DNA of 64,000 nt from Polytrichum commune (GCA_950295325.1 OX485807.1:35060440-35124439); one strand, 5' to 3'. Positions 48,310 to 59,884 are shown, counted from the first letter of the stretch. The notes: a model not told the origin generated them from the letters alone. Numbers and translations: made by a program.

Positions 48310-49120
48310 TGAAAGGGCCCTATTGCCATGGATCATTTAAAGCACTTTCAATACATTGCTGATTTTTATTATAATAATCCAAACAAATACATGTAATTTA
48401 TTGACATCCTTATACATGTAGTTACAACCAACACTTGTACAACTACTCACATTCTACAACAGCAGCAAATTCAAGTAGGTGCATAACCTCATTATACGTA
48501 TATGTAGGTGCCATAATTGTGAGCCACTCAAACCGCTCACGGGTTGAATTAAGGCCCACAATCTACAAAAACAAGGAAATTAGATAATAGAAATTGTCAA
48601 TATGTAGGTAGTTACTAGGTTTTGAGACATCCGCCTGTGGATGCGAGTTGTGTAAGAGACTGGTATTAGGTCTGGATCAACCCGGGTTCGAATCCGGTTG
48701 GTTACATTGACTGGTGCTATCCCAAATTGAGCTAGTGATAAAGCAGGAATAATCTATAGGCGGATACCAAGAAGACATTACTACGCGGATGTGCGTAGAA
48801 TCTTCTTAATTATTTTTTATTTTTAGAAACTTGTTATTATTTATCCGTATGAATAAATGAAACCGCTCACGGTTGGGTGTAGTCTAAATAGAAATGAAGT
48901 TACTGAATCATTTGAAATACTTTCAGTCCATTGCTAATTTTTATTATAATAATCCAAACCAAAACATGTCATTTATTGACATTGAAATATATGTTGTTTA
49001 ATAGAACACTTGCAATACTACTCACATTCTACAATACCAGCAAGTTCAAGTAGTCGCATGACCTCATTATAGGTATATGTAGGTGCATGAATGAACTTGT
49101 CACTCTCGTAATCCACCTTG
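48310..49120 (-). repeat. Tandem duplication of the transposase 3'-terminal exon
   Basis: 48310-48560 repeats 48893-49120. The outer copy reads APTYTYNEVMHLLEFAAVVECE behind a good acceptor (TTTTTGTAG/ATTGTG); the inner copy reads APTYTYNEVMRLLELAGIVECE and is part of the gene. The outer one could act as an alternative last exon. Confidence 0.75.
48601..48833 (+). mobile_element. tRNA-derived SINE-like insertion
   Basis: It contains a near-consensus polymerase III B box (GGTTCGAATCC at 48685-48695) about 40 bp after a degenerate A-box-like GAGTTGTGTAAG, and it ends in a T-rich tail. It lies between the two copies of the duplicated terminal exon. No clear target duplication was found, so the ends are approximate. 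Confidence 0.5.
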
Positions 49121-50326
49121 CACAAAAATCTAAACACATAATAAAGATGTTTACAATACACCCATTTTCCTTTCTTTCCCAATGCATGAGAGGACATTTT
49201 CGTGAAATCCGGGCATGTGCAATGCGGGATGTCGCCAATTGTCACATGGTAGGTGATATCCTGCTTAGAGACAATGTTGATTATCACTCCAAAGCCCGGA
49301 TATGGAATGGCAGTGATCCCAACCACATAGTAACCCTCCATGAGTCCGGCACTCTCCCATTTGTTTTTGTGATCCGCTAGCGGTGCTGTTGGATTACGAC
49401 GCACTGTCTTCCCAAACCTGAATGTAGGGTGGGCATCCGGGTTTGGTGGCATAGAAAAATGCGAGTGAGGGATGGGGAGAGTTGCAATTGTTGAAAGCCT
49501 ACGACGAGGGGACAATGCCTCCCTCTGCTGTAGTTGAAATCCAGCATCTTCAAGTGCCAAAACCTCCTCTCTCGATAGATTGGTACCTATCTTCACCGGC
49601 CACGTGTTGGGTACTATAGGCCAGTCCAACACATATTTCTTCTTACTGCCACTCACACAACGCTTGATGTCGTCAGGGCAAAACCAAAATTCATACTCCA
49701 CATTGTTGGGAGATCGAAATTCCTTCCTGAGCCCTTTGTATGTTGGGGCAGGTGTGCCATGTTTCCCAGTCCCGATTTTAGCATTGCACATAGTCCCTGT
49801 AATGGCCTGCAGTGTCCAACATCGTTTGGCTGAGTTGGGTGGTAATCTTGCAATGTGCCAGTTGGAAGTAAGACAATTAGTCTCTAACACGGATGTAGTA
49901 TGAGCCACACCATGAATTGCAGAACTCAACGATTCCTCTATGCGTTGACGAGTTGCTCGGGTGTTGGGACGAGGAATGGAATAGTTCACTTTGTCGGGTC
50001 GATGAGAGTCACAATCAGCACCCGGTGGTAGGTTGAGTTTGCGTTTGGTGGAACCAAAGAGTTCTGACCCTTCCAATGCACAATCTCTAGTGTTGACGTC
50101 TTCTGCCCCTGGGTAAGACTTCATGGCATCAACCAACATTTTTGGATCTCCACACCTGGCAGCTGCTTTGAGTTTCAAGGAGGCCGAATCAGGACCTTTA
50201 CCATCAGACCCCCCTTTCAACTATGTCCGGTAATTTGCAATTTGCATGAAGGCACGGATCATGTCGTCCACTGTAGCTTCATATAAACAAGTCATCTTGT
50301 TGCCGGACTGTTGGAGCCATTTGTTG

Positions 50327-50793
50327 TGTACAGTCTCTGCAAGGTTGCATGTTGGCATTTCCGCACGCTCTTCTATTGTCATATCCTATGAACAACACAC
50401 AAATACAAGGATAAAACAAACATAAGATAGATTATATATCTAGGTTTGGGTCGTTCGACCCAAAATGGCTGCCACGTTTGGATCGAACGACCCAAACTGC
50501 CTACAAGGTTTGGGTCGAACGACCGAAACTGTTTGCGCAGTTTAGGTCGTTCGACCCAAAATGGCTGCCATGTTTGGGTCGAACGACCGAAACTGTTTGC
50601 GCAGTTTGGGTTGTTCGACCCAAAATGGCTGCCACGTTTGGGTCGAATGACCCAAACTGCATACAAGGTTTGGGTCGAACGACCCAAACTGTTTGTTGTT
50701 TGTTGTGTACAGTCTCTGCAAGGTTGCATGTTGGCATTCCCGCACGCTTTTCTATTGTCATATCCTATGAACAACACAGAAAGACAAAGATAA
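50327..50793 (-). repeat. Duplicated intron-exon boundary flanking palindrome array 1
   Basis: About 90 bp at 50327-50416 (acceptor and first codons DMTIEERAEMPTCNLAETVHNK) are repeated at 50704-50793 (DMTIEKRAGMPTCNLAETVHNK). The copies bracket the array at 50444-50690. The distal copy has no intact exon behind it. Confidence 0.85.
50444..50690. repeat. Palindrome array 1: eight 20-bp palindromes, 32-bp period
   Basis: TTTGGGTCGTTCGACCCAAA, or the form with AA at the centre, begins near 50444, 50477, 50509, 50541, 50573, 50605, 50637 and 50669. Spacers of about 12 bp repeat among themselves (TGGCTGCCACG, CTGTTTGCGCAG, TGCCTACAAGG). The array lies in the transposase intron (50386-50844). The geometry resembles a CRISPR, but the spacers are not unique and this is a eukaryotic transposon, so I do not call it one. 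Confidence 0.92.
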
Positions 50794-52980
50794 GAAAAAT
50801 ATAAGATATATTACATTGAGTAATGAAGTTTGATATGTACTTACAAGTAGCATATGGCCATCCCATTGTCTGTAACGAAAGTGCCAAAATCCCAACCACT
50901 CTGAAAGGCCAAGGATGCCTTCTTCGGAAGCAGCTCCAGATGACAACCACCAAGAACGAATCACATGGTACTTGGTCTCAGCGTCGTCCATTGTTTTCGC
51001 GTCTTTGTAATCCTTGCATATTTGTTTATGTTGAAATTGCAAGGATGGTTTGATATACTTTTGGGTCACCTTATCCAAGCTTGCGGACCAATGGAAAAGA
51101 CATGTACGCTCACGTGCAACAATGGGTAGACTTGGATCACCATCCCCGTAAATCGCCCTCACCGCATTCCAATTAGCTTGAACACTATCAGCCATAAACC
51201 CTTTGAAGTTTACGTTTGGTACACAATTTTCTGCCATGACAGCATTCAAATTTTCCCCAAAGAGAATTTGTGTTGCACCATCTTCAGATTGCATGTCACA
51301 ACACGCAATAGTCAACACTTTACAGTATCGACTGTCGTACACATGGCAAGCCATGGTCGTCCAGTCCTTCAAACGTTTGACATGGTCAAACATAATCCAT
51401 GAATTCTCCATATCCCCACCGACTTGCATCCTCTTTACAAGCTCCACACCACTACCTGGAAGGTCTACAGACATTTTGAACACAAACACTTTGTCCTTTG
51501 ACTGCCCTGGGAACCGACTACCATGGACGAATTTGAAAGCAGAGTGGTCTTTGAGCGCCATAATACTATCCATAGTTCCCATTCCACTACGCAAAAAACG
51601 CTTTGATCCAGATACAAAGTTACGACAATTTGGAGACGCAAGAGTGCTGAATTTGTCCATGACGACCTCTAGGGATGAACCAACCAAGTGATGGCCTTCG
51701 ACATTTGCGGGAGATTTGAGAAGGTAATCGGCCAAGAATTGTTTGCTCGCCGTCATAACTATGGCTGATTTTTTTACTATGGGTGTTTTCAATACTTCAT
51801 TTGCAACGCATTGGTATGCCATGTCCAATGATTCACGGCATGTGCCATTGGCCATAGGGTGATCATGTACACCAAGATGAATGCAAGCCCTGGACATTCC
51901 AACGGATGTGGAGTGGATGTATATGATTCGAGCATTATACAAAGCAATGCACACAGGTGTGGAACGACATACCTTACACTCGACAGTGGACTTAGTAGGG
52001 GGAACAACACCCACAGCAAATGGGATAAGAGTTGAACCGGCCCATTCAGTGTTGTTCCGGAGGCCCCCATTGCGATTCATGTAATCACAGTAGTCATTAT
52101 GACATTCGAGATGACCAGCACAAGTAGAGCGCCGGAAGGACAGTCCAAAGTCATTTTGGATATTCGTGGTTTTGGTGGTGCACCAAGGGTGACCGTCGCA
52201 CATCTTGTCCATGCCGTCCATTGAGCGACCATACGTACTTGGAGCTTTGAGTGCCACAGGAGGCAAGAGAAACAAAACATCACCATTAAAAGAAGATGGT
52301 AAGTACTTGACTTCACGAACATCTATACTGTCAAAATCAATGGATGCAAGATCGGACTTTGATCTTTTTCTTGACTTTGTCAGCTTCAAGGCATCAATCA
52401 TAGTCAACCCTGTAGATGAAGGTGAAGGGTGTAGTGGAGGACGTTGAGAAGGTGAGATTTGGGGAACCACCTTCTTGTACATAAGACCGCAAGGGGATTT
52501 GGCTACATGTATAGGAAGTTGGGAAGGAGTAGAATGAACACTTCTAAATGGAAATGGCGATGTGTTTGAAAGATCAATAGATGCACAAATGTCATCTTCT
52601 GAATCTGATAGCACAAACACACTATCATCAAGGGGTTCCACCTTAACAGATGCGATAGAGGGAATTTGAACTGTGGATGTACCGGATTCGTTTGTCAAAA
52701 TGACAGTTGAAGCTTGCATCTGAGACTCAGAAAGTCCTATCACCCTAAATGAACCAGGTCCTAGGATCCACATAAAACCAACATCAGTTCTATTTTTTGG
52801 AACCAAAATCGTTTCATGCACCTGTCCATTTGCAGAGTACATCTCATGCTTTAAATACATGGTTCCTATCTGGAGGTTGAATCTCAAACTAAGTAAATCC
52901 TCTGAAACACTCACATGACCATCATCTTAGAGTGGCAAGATGAAGGGAACAAAAGATCCATGAGCTCTAATGGTAGCCAT

Positions 52981-53502
52981 AGAAAATCAAAAGAACATAT
53001 GAACAATACATCACAAAAATATGGGGTGAATGTTACTTTTGTATAGAGTTGTGTGAGGAAATGAATGGAAATGAAAACGTGTGATACAATAATGGATGGA
53101 GATGAAAGCGTGTGATACATAGCATCTAATAATACAGAAGTGGACATAACACAATAATAGTCAGGGAATATTTACGAGCAAAATATACACAAAATGGCGT
53201 CAAATACTAAAAATATTGGTAGAAATTTAAAATATATATGTGTGGACTGACGTAGATGTAGAAAGAATTAAAATTGGTTGGAAAAATAAATTATTGATCA
53301 TTATGAATAGAACAAAGTAGGTGTCAGAAAATTTTGGTGGATATAACAAAAATAAACACATAATGACAAATGCGTCGAAATATCTCGCTCATTGAACGCC
53401 AATTACAACATGTGATCATAATATACGCCGGATTTTGTGAGATAGATACATTGGAAGAATAAATGATAGTATCTGATAGAAAACATATCATAGACACCAA
53501 CG
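52981..53502. promoter_or_regulatory. Divergent promoter region between the two element genes
   Basis: The start codons inferred for the two genes face away from each other across about 520 bp of AT-rich DNA. I see no convincing TATA box or other defined site; the role is inferred from gene orientation only. Confidence 0.4.
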
Positions 53503-53904
53503 ATGGTGGACGATGTAGAGAGAACACCCGTGAGGCCGAAGAGAAGACGTAGGAAAGCTTTGTATTTCACTTCCGAGAAAAAGAGGTTCAGACTGAGTGT
53601 GGGAAAGAAGAATGCAAATAAGAAAGGGAAAAGAAACTTGTTGAGTACGGTAGAGGAAACTGTGAAGACACTGGATTTTGATGCGATGGAGGATGATGAA
53701 GGTGCAAAGAGTAAAGAAGATGTAGACGATCGTATATCAGAGTCCGAATTAAAGACGGGTTCAAAGAAGATGACAAACAAAAAGGTAAGTCAGTGCAACG
53801 TTCACATAATTTGACAGTGCATAAGTTGTAAGTTAGGACGGAGAACCTTGTACGCTCACATGTCATGTAGTAGCAATTTATAGAGGTTATAAATTGGAGA
53901 GAAG

Positions 53905-54540
53905 AAACCCTATACGTTAATGCACATGGTATATAACAAAAATTTAGGAAGGCTAGAAGTCAGGAGGAGAACGCAGAGGGTTTATAAGAGCAACTTAGGA
54001 GGCGAGAAGTTGGGAGATAAAACCCTATATGTTAACGCACAGGGTTTATAAGAGCAACTTAGGAGGCGAGAAGTTGGGAGGTAAAACCCTATACGTTAAC
54101 GCACAGGGTTTATAAGAGCAACTTAGGGAGGCCAAAAGTTGGGAGCTAAAACCTTGTGCGTTAACGCACAGGGTTTGTAATAGCAACTTAGGAAGGCCAA
54201 AAGTTAGGAAGGGAAACCCTGTGCGTTAATGCACAGGGTTTGTAAGAGCAACTTAGGAGGCAAAAAGTTGGGAGGAGAAACCCTGTGCGTTAACGCACAG
54301 GGTTTGTAAGCGCAACTTAGGAAGGCCAAAATTCGGAGCTAAAACCCTGTGCGTTAACGCACAGGGTATGTAATAGCAACTTAGGAAGGCCAAAGTTGGG
54401 AGCTAAAACCCTGTGCGTTATCGCACAGGGTATGTAATAGCAACTTAGGAAGGCCATAGTTGGGAGGTAAAACCCTGTGCGTTAACGCACAGGGTTTGTA
54501 AGAGCAACTTAGGAACGCCAAAAGTTGGGAGGTAAAACGA
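53905..54540. repeat. Tandem array with a 22-bp palindrome, about 64-bp period
   Basis: About ten units, each with half-site CCCTGTGCGTT followed by its complement (GTTAAC at the centre), then TTTGTAAGAGCAACTTAGG and AAGTTGGGAG. Palindrome centres fall near 54163, 54227, 54291, 54356, 54420 and 54484. The first units are more degenerate. It lies in intron 1 of the ParB/methylase-like gene. Confidence 0.9.
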
Positions 54541-54959
54541 CTAGGAGAGCCTAAAAGTAAAACAAATATCTATTGTATGAATTTAAATCGATATTCAGAG
54601 CGTAAGACCAAAAAAACTATTCAAAACGGGGTTAGAATGCAAGAAATGAGAAATATGTCTACTCAAGTATTCATGCAATACGTTATAGGAGCTAGAAAAT
54701 GACACAAAATAGCATAATTTTTTTTTTGCCCCGAAACCCAAATCTACGAGGTGGCCCAAAACAAGGAAATAGATAGAAGAATGACAAAAGAAAATGATTT
54801 CAAACCAAAAAAAAATATGAGAAGAATTTTTAGCTACGGAAATTTAGATAATATAGCATATTTTTGTTTTTTTTTGGACCCCATTAGCATTTTTTCCAGA
54901 TTTTACAAGTTTTGGCAAATCTATCAATTCCAGAAAAAAGTTTTTTATAAAATTCATGC

Positions 54960-55085
54960 CTCGGCCCTGTGCGTTAACGCACAGGGTCTATGCGCTAACG
55001 CACAGGCCTTATGCGCTAACGCACAATGGCTAGAAAGTTGCCAGCGCAGACCCTGTGCGTTAACGCACAGGATCTACGCTGACAA
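54960..55085. repeat. Cluster of the same 22-bp palindrome and shortened forms
   Basis: Full palindromes at about 54965 and 55050 and partial TATGCGCTAACGCACA forms between them. TTGCCAGCG and CGCTGACAACTTTCTAG on the two sides pair imperfectly. Another full copy is at about 55628-55650. Confidence 0.8.
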
Positions 55086-55309
55086 CTTTCTAGCGGCTAT
55101 GCGGGGCCACGAAGAGCCACGCTAAATATGGCTGCAGGGACGAGTAGTATAAATTGCCACACCCCCAAAGCATTCAGTTTTTTTTCTCTCATCTGTCGGA
55201 CCTGAGCTCGTCGCTGCAAACTCTCTCATCTACAGGTGCAGTACAAGGTTTGTTTGTGCTTTCGTGATGACAGGGTAATTGCGCATAATCAGGCGTAAAT
55301 TGCGGACAG

Positions 55310-55590
55310 TTTGGGTCGGTCGACCCAAACTGTGAGCATGGTTTGGGTCGGTCGACCCAAATTGTCCGCCTAGTTTGGGTCGGCCGACCCAAACTGTGAG
55401 CATGGTTTGGGTCGGTCGACCCAAACTGTGAGCATGGTTTGGGTCGACCGACCCAAACTGTAAGCATGGTTTGGATCGACCAACCCAAACTGTAAGCATG
55501 ATTTGGTTCAACCGACCCAAACCACGCGTAGAAAGTTTGGGTCGCTCGATCGAAACTGGGTGGACAGTTTGGGTCGTTCGACCCAAACCT
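55310..55590. repeat. Palindrome array 2: nine 20-bp palindromes, 32-bp period
   Basis: TTTGGGTCGGTCGACCCAAA and variants recur every 32 bp (34 bp once), with 12-bp spacers, mostly CTGTGAGCATGG. It shares the palindrome with array 1 but not most spacers. It lies in intron 1 of the ParB/methylase-like gene. Long minus-strand frames over it are artefacts of the repeat. Confidence 0.92.
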
Positions 55591-58500
55591 CGCGCCCAAC
55601 TTTTGTAGACCTGTAGTTGGACACAAAGACCCTGTGCGTTAACGCACAGGGTCTGCCCTTGTAGTTTTGGGGTGAGCGGCCACCGTAATCGTACAATATT
55701 TAGAGGTGCAAATGGCAATGTGTAGAATAATTTTTGTCATTTTTCCCTGTGTTCGTGGTATTATATTGTTATTGTTGTTGGTTTTGTAATGTTATTGCTA
55801 ATGTGTTGCTACTGGTTTTGGAATATTTATGAAACTTATTTCATTTGTTTTAGGACGAATCAATGGATTTGGAGAGAACGACTCTTATTTCGACTGATGA
55901 TGATTCTACAATGCATTCAACTCAAGATCGTCCATCTCAACAGGTTCATCATCATCAGGATATATCGTCAAATCTTCATAATAAGAAAAAGAAAAAAATA
56001 AATGTATTCCTAGATGATTTTGACTCGGATGAAGATAATGATGGTGACAATAAAACCTATCAAGAGAAAGTGTGGGAGCTTACGAACAAACGAAAGGTCA
56101 ATTCCACTTCCACAATTTCTTCAATCCGTGCTGGACCTAATGCTCGCTTGCGTGAACCTTTATGTCGCATGGTTCCTATGCCGATTGTGCGTCCTGCTTT
56201 AAAGGGTGACATTACTATATTGGAGGCTGATTTTTTCAATGGTTATCGTGATGGTGACCGTGTGTTTTATATATCGGCCACCGATTCTAAGGAAAACTTT
56301 CAATTCGTGGATGATGAGGTTCGCGCATCTTGGAGCCCAAATTGGGCTCAAGCCAATGCCCTGTTTGAATGTCAATTGGATACATATTTGTCATTGACGT
56401 CATACAAGAACAAGATGTTTTTTATATGGGATGGAAATCACAGATTTTTTGCTTGGAAAAATTATATTGACCGCGTATATACCGAAGATTATGAACGTCA
56501 TGTCTTCGTGGATTCTGTCATTTTGGCGCCCGAGCTTGACGACATTTCAAGTTTGTTGACTGCTATGCATGACATCAACAAGTAATGTTCTTACCTATTT
56601 TTTTATACTTATTTCTAGTTTATATTTCGTTTTCCAAATTATATCATCATGAATGTAATCAATTTAATTTTTTTTTCAGGTCAACCGAAAATTCTCACGT
56701 ATCCACCAATTTGGTGCATACTTTATATCGGATGCAAAGTATAGGCACCATGCCTTTGACTTCCTTCAAAAAGCAACTGGATCCAAAGAATTATAAACGA
56801 TGTGAGGAGAAGTCCGTTGAAACTTGGTATTCTTTGACAGGACCATTTTTTTGGATTACATGTACAGTGTAAGTTCTTCTACCATTGCTAATATGTGCCT
56901 TAGGTTTATTCATCTTCATTTTACATTACATCTATATGTACTTATAAATATTGACTTTTGTTTGATTTTTCAGCAAGAACTTGCTGAGGCTAGCGATATT
57001 GCTCTCAACCAGTACAATGAAACTCATCCTCTTGAACGGACATCAGACGGAGTTTCAAAAGCAATGTCCGCAGCTGTCAACAAAAAACGTGCATTGTTAT
57101 CTTCTAGTTTTACGAAACAACTAGCGATTGCCGACATCAACCTTACCTCTGCTTTCCTTGAAGAAATTAAGCACCATTGGGGTTCATTTTCGGTGCCTGA
57201 AATGCTACAAGAGAAACTTCATCGTGTTGCTGTCAGTAATGTGGATTCAGAAGTCAAAGTTGGATGGCTCAAGCTTTGGAATGGCTATAGATTTGACAAA
57301 GATGCATTGCATTTCCCGAAATCGCCCCTCTCTGATTCTGCACTTGATGATTGGTTATCAAAGTCTACATATTGGGCACAGTTGGAAAAAAAAGCTATCG
57401 AAGAGCTTCAAAGTATTCTTTCATCTCCTCTTCAGTTGCCTGCAGATGTGCCTACTCTCTCCGAGTATATCCAAACCTGGAAGTTTGCGGCTTTCAATTC
57501 AATATTCTATCGTGAATTCCAAAGCGGAAAAGTTAAAAAACACAACGGTTGGGATGAGCAACCTAATATTGATCTTGCTATGAAACGTGTATTATAGAGG
57601 TACAACCTAATCTTATTATTTTTTTTGATTTTTTTATTCCATTTGTCAAATTGTCATGGAATATTTGACTTACAATATTTGACTTACAATATTTTTGTGG
57701 GTAGGTATTTTCGATATGTTTTGATTCCACATAAATGCGTTATAGGGGAACCTCGTTTTTTCCCAAATTGGCGTGACACTGGTGCAGGAGATTCATGCAT
57801 GTTCACTACTGAGATTTGTTTGGATTGGTCGCTCCCACACTATGAGGATTGTGGTTGGTATCTTGATTGTCCTAAGGATGCATGTCCGTCAAGTGAGAAG
57901 ACAATCCGTCAGATAAATGATGCTAAAAATGTGGATCCTCGTGATACTGCAATTTTGCAAGCACAAATTGTGCAGCTTAAACTTAGAGAGCCAGAACCAA
58001 AAGAGACAAAACGTCGTAAGAGGAAACATGTTCCTGAAACCAAAATACAAGGTCAATCGGAAATTTCACAACATGAAGAATTGCTTGTTCTTTCCAATGA
58101 TTTGGATAAGAATCCACTTGGAGGCGAAAGTTCAAAGTCTGGGTGCGATGTATTGGAATTTTATTACTCCAGCACCTATGACGCTATTCATCGTGCGCCA
58201 ACGGATATTTTGAGAAAAGAGTTATTCATACTGAAGAACTTTCTCACGCTCTCGTTTGCTCGATCTACTGCTGTCAAGAACAAGTCTAAAGGGGTGAATG
58301 TAGGCCCTCCTGAGTGGATCCAATGGCGGGAATTTATTGAAAACGTAAGTATTATTGTTTTGGTATTTTCTCTAATGTTCTTACTTTCATTTGGGTTTTA
58401 TTTTGTGTCTTATATTGTAATATGTTGTGGTATTTCAGTTCAATGACAATCGCGAATTTCATATCATGGGAAGTCCGACTCCCTTTGCTATTGACTTGGT

Positions 58501-59825
58501 TTTTCTGCAATTTTCCGACGGTCTTGACTTCAACCTCTCCAATAAACCTGCTGAAATTCCTCTTTGGAATAAATATGACAAGAACTGGATGGTTGCAACA
58601 ATGTCCTTGTGCAAGTCCATCTTGTCTGATGATGACGTCCTCATAGTATTTTCTGCTATCGATATGCAAACCAAGAAGGTTTTGAATTCAACCTTACACA
58701 ACGGCAACATGAAAGTTCTTAGGACTTTTATTTGCCTCAATTCGTACATGGTGTTCAAGGATCCGGAGTCTCCAACCTACACCGTAAGTATAACACATCA
58801 CAATTGTTTCTATTTAATTATTTTGGTGTTATTTGCATTGTATATAGTTTTAACACAATTTACATTTTTTTGTAGACTCCGGCATTTATGGCTCATCTCT
58901 TGGTAAGGGATTTTACTACCACAAAATCCACGAGACAACCAAACTCCACTTTTTTTGGCACTGGATTGAAAAGAAAAAACTTGCTTTTCAATTTTGTGGA
59001 TGAAAAAAACATGCTTCTTCAAAAATCGGGAAGACCTTGGAGGGGGCCATATCAAAAATCGCCGCATTTTTTTCAAGATCTTATTGAATTGTTTACACCA
59101 TCGAATGGACGCGTTGTTGATTTGACATGTTCCACTGGAGCTTCTATCCTAGCAACACGCGCATGTGGCAGACATCTTCTTGCATTTGAGGGTGATAATG
59201 ACATGTTTGAGCACATATTGAAACCGCTTTTGGAAAACGTTTTGAAAGAGGGATCATCTAAGGAGAATATACAAGATCTCACAAAAGAAGATGATGACCT
59301 CTCGGATGAGGAGATGCTTGAATTTGAGTGTGAGTAAGTTTTAATACAATAAATTTTTATTCAATTCATTCGTTTCATTCAATTCATTGGTTCATTTTTA
59401 TTTTTTCACATTATTTACATGTTTCATCGATTTGATTTCAGGAATACGATTGGAAAGAGGACATGTCTCCCGTTTTGGGCACATAGACAATTCCTACGAA
59501 GTCCAAGCCGTAGCCCGCGTCTCCCATCATATGCCGAGAATGTTGCAATTGCAATGTTGAATCTCGAAGATTCGGATCCAAATGAAGAATCTTGCTATAG
59601 TTCCAAAATCAATTCGCAATGCAAAGGTGCTCGAATATATATAGATGACGAGGCAAAAGATAGTTTCATGTCTAGTGCTACTACTGATGAATAAATTTTT
59701 GGACTTCATGTTGTTTATCCTTCTCAACCCTCTTATTACTAAACCCTAAAATCATCATTTTTAAGGCCACAATTCCACGGTTATAGGATATTGGTGGCCC
59801 TATTACCAAAATTTTCATCTTCCTC

Positions 59826-59884
59826 ACTGCTCATAAGTTACCGCTCATCGCTCACCGCTCATTGCTCACCGCTCATAAGATAGC
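59826..59884 (-). repeat. Right subterminal repeat cluster
   Basis: GCTCACCGCTCATTGCTCACC-type units, ending GCTCATAAGATAG, the complement of the left cluster at 48121-48203. Confidence 0.75.

Larger units (their letters stand above)
49018..52980 (-). pseudogene. MULE-like transposase with SWIM zinc finger, two exons, in-frame stops
   Basis: Exon 1 (52980 to 50845) ends at a consensus donor CTT/GTAAGT. Exon 2 (50385 to 49018) follows CATAG and joins in phase 0. Seen in order are a cysteine/histidine cluster STCAGHLECHNDYCDYMN (GCM/WRKY or FLYWCH-like), a catalytic-like core with CDMQSEDG, FMADSVQANWNAV and RTCLFHW (the MULE D, D and C-x2-H blocks), and a C-terminal SWIM finger CTCPDF...YCKH. 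The combined frame is about 1167 codons. TAA at 52927-52929 (after MATIRAHGSFVPFILPL) and TAG at 50221-50223 (between NYRT and LKGGSDG) interrupt it. It would be the mobilising enzyme of the 12.4-kb element, in the nucleus. The start at 52980 is inferred. Confidence 0.7.
53503..59694 (+). pseudogene. ParB/sulfiredoxin-like plus N4/N6 DNA-methylase-like protein, eight exons, one in-frame stop
   Basis: Exons: 53503-53784, 55854-56581, 56680-56866, 56974-57599, 57705-58344, 58439-58783, 58876-59333, 59442-59694. All junctions are GT-AG and keep frame, giving about 1172 residues. Exon 1 is basic (VRPKRRRRKAL), a likely nuclear signal. Near residue 287, FFIWDGNHRFFAW matches the ParB/Srx-fold G-x-H-R signature and is followed by LLTAMHDINKSTEN. 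The C-terminal part has KSPHFFQDLIELFTPSNGRV and VDLTCSTGASILATRACGR, like methylase motifs X and I of bacterial N4/N6 enzymes. The catalytic D/S-PP-Y/F motif is not seen; the matching site reads DLVFLQFSDG. TAG at 57595-57597 interrupts exon 4 where the paralog has TTC. Exon 3 could instead use the stronger donor at 56869, which shifts frame. ParB-methylase fusions are known from phages and bacteria; the role here is unknown. Confidence 0.7.

Noticed and set aside
48685-48695. tRNA gene
   Set aside because: A good B box is present, but there is no full cloverleaf, acceptor stem or clear A box; a tRNA-derived SINE fits better.
50444-50690. CRISPR array (regular 20-bp repeats, 12-bp spacers)
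   Set aside because: Repeats are perfect palindromes, spacers are too short and recur within the array, no cas genes are present, and the setting is an intron of a eukaryotic transposon.
55189-55718. Minus-strand frames with repeated FGSTDPNHAHSLGRPTQ-like units
   Set aside because: They are translations of the 32-bp palindrome array and continue no exon; the period, not coding selection, keeps them open.
57589-57600. Alternative donor that would skip the TAG in exon 4
   Set aside because: The nearest GT (57589) would break the reading frame of the next exon, while the donor after TAG matches the paralog's intron position.
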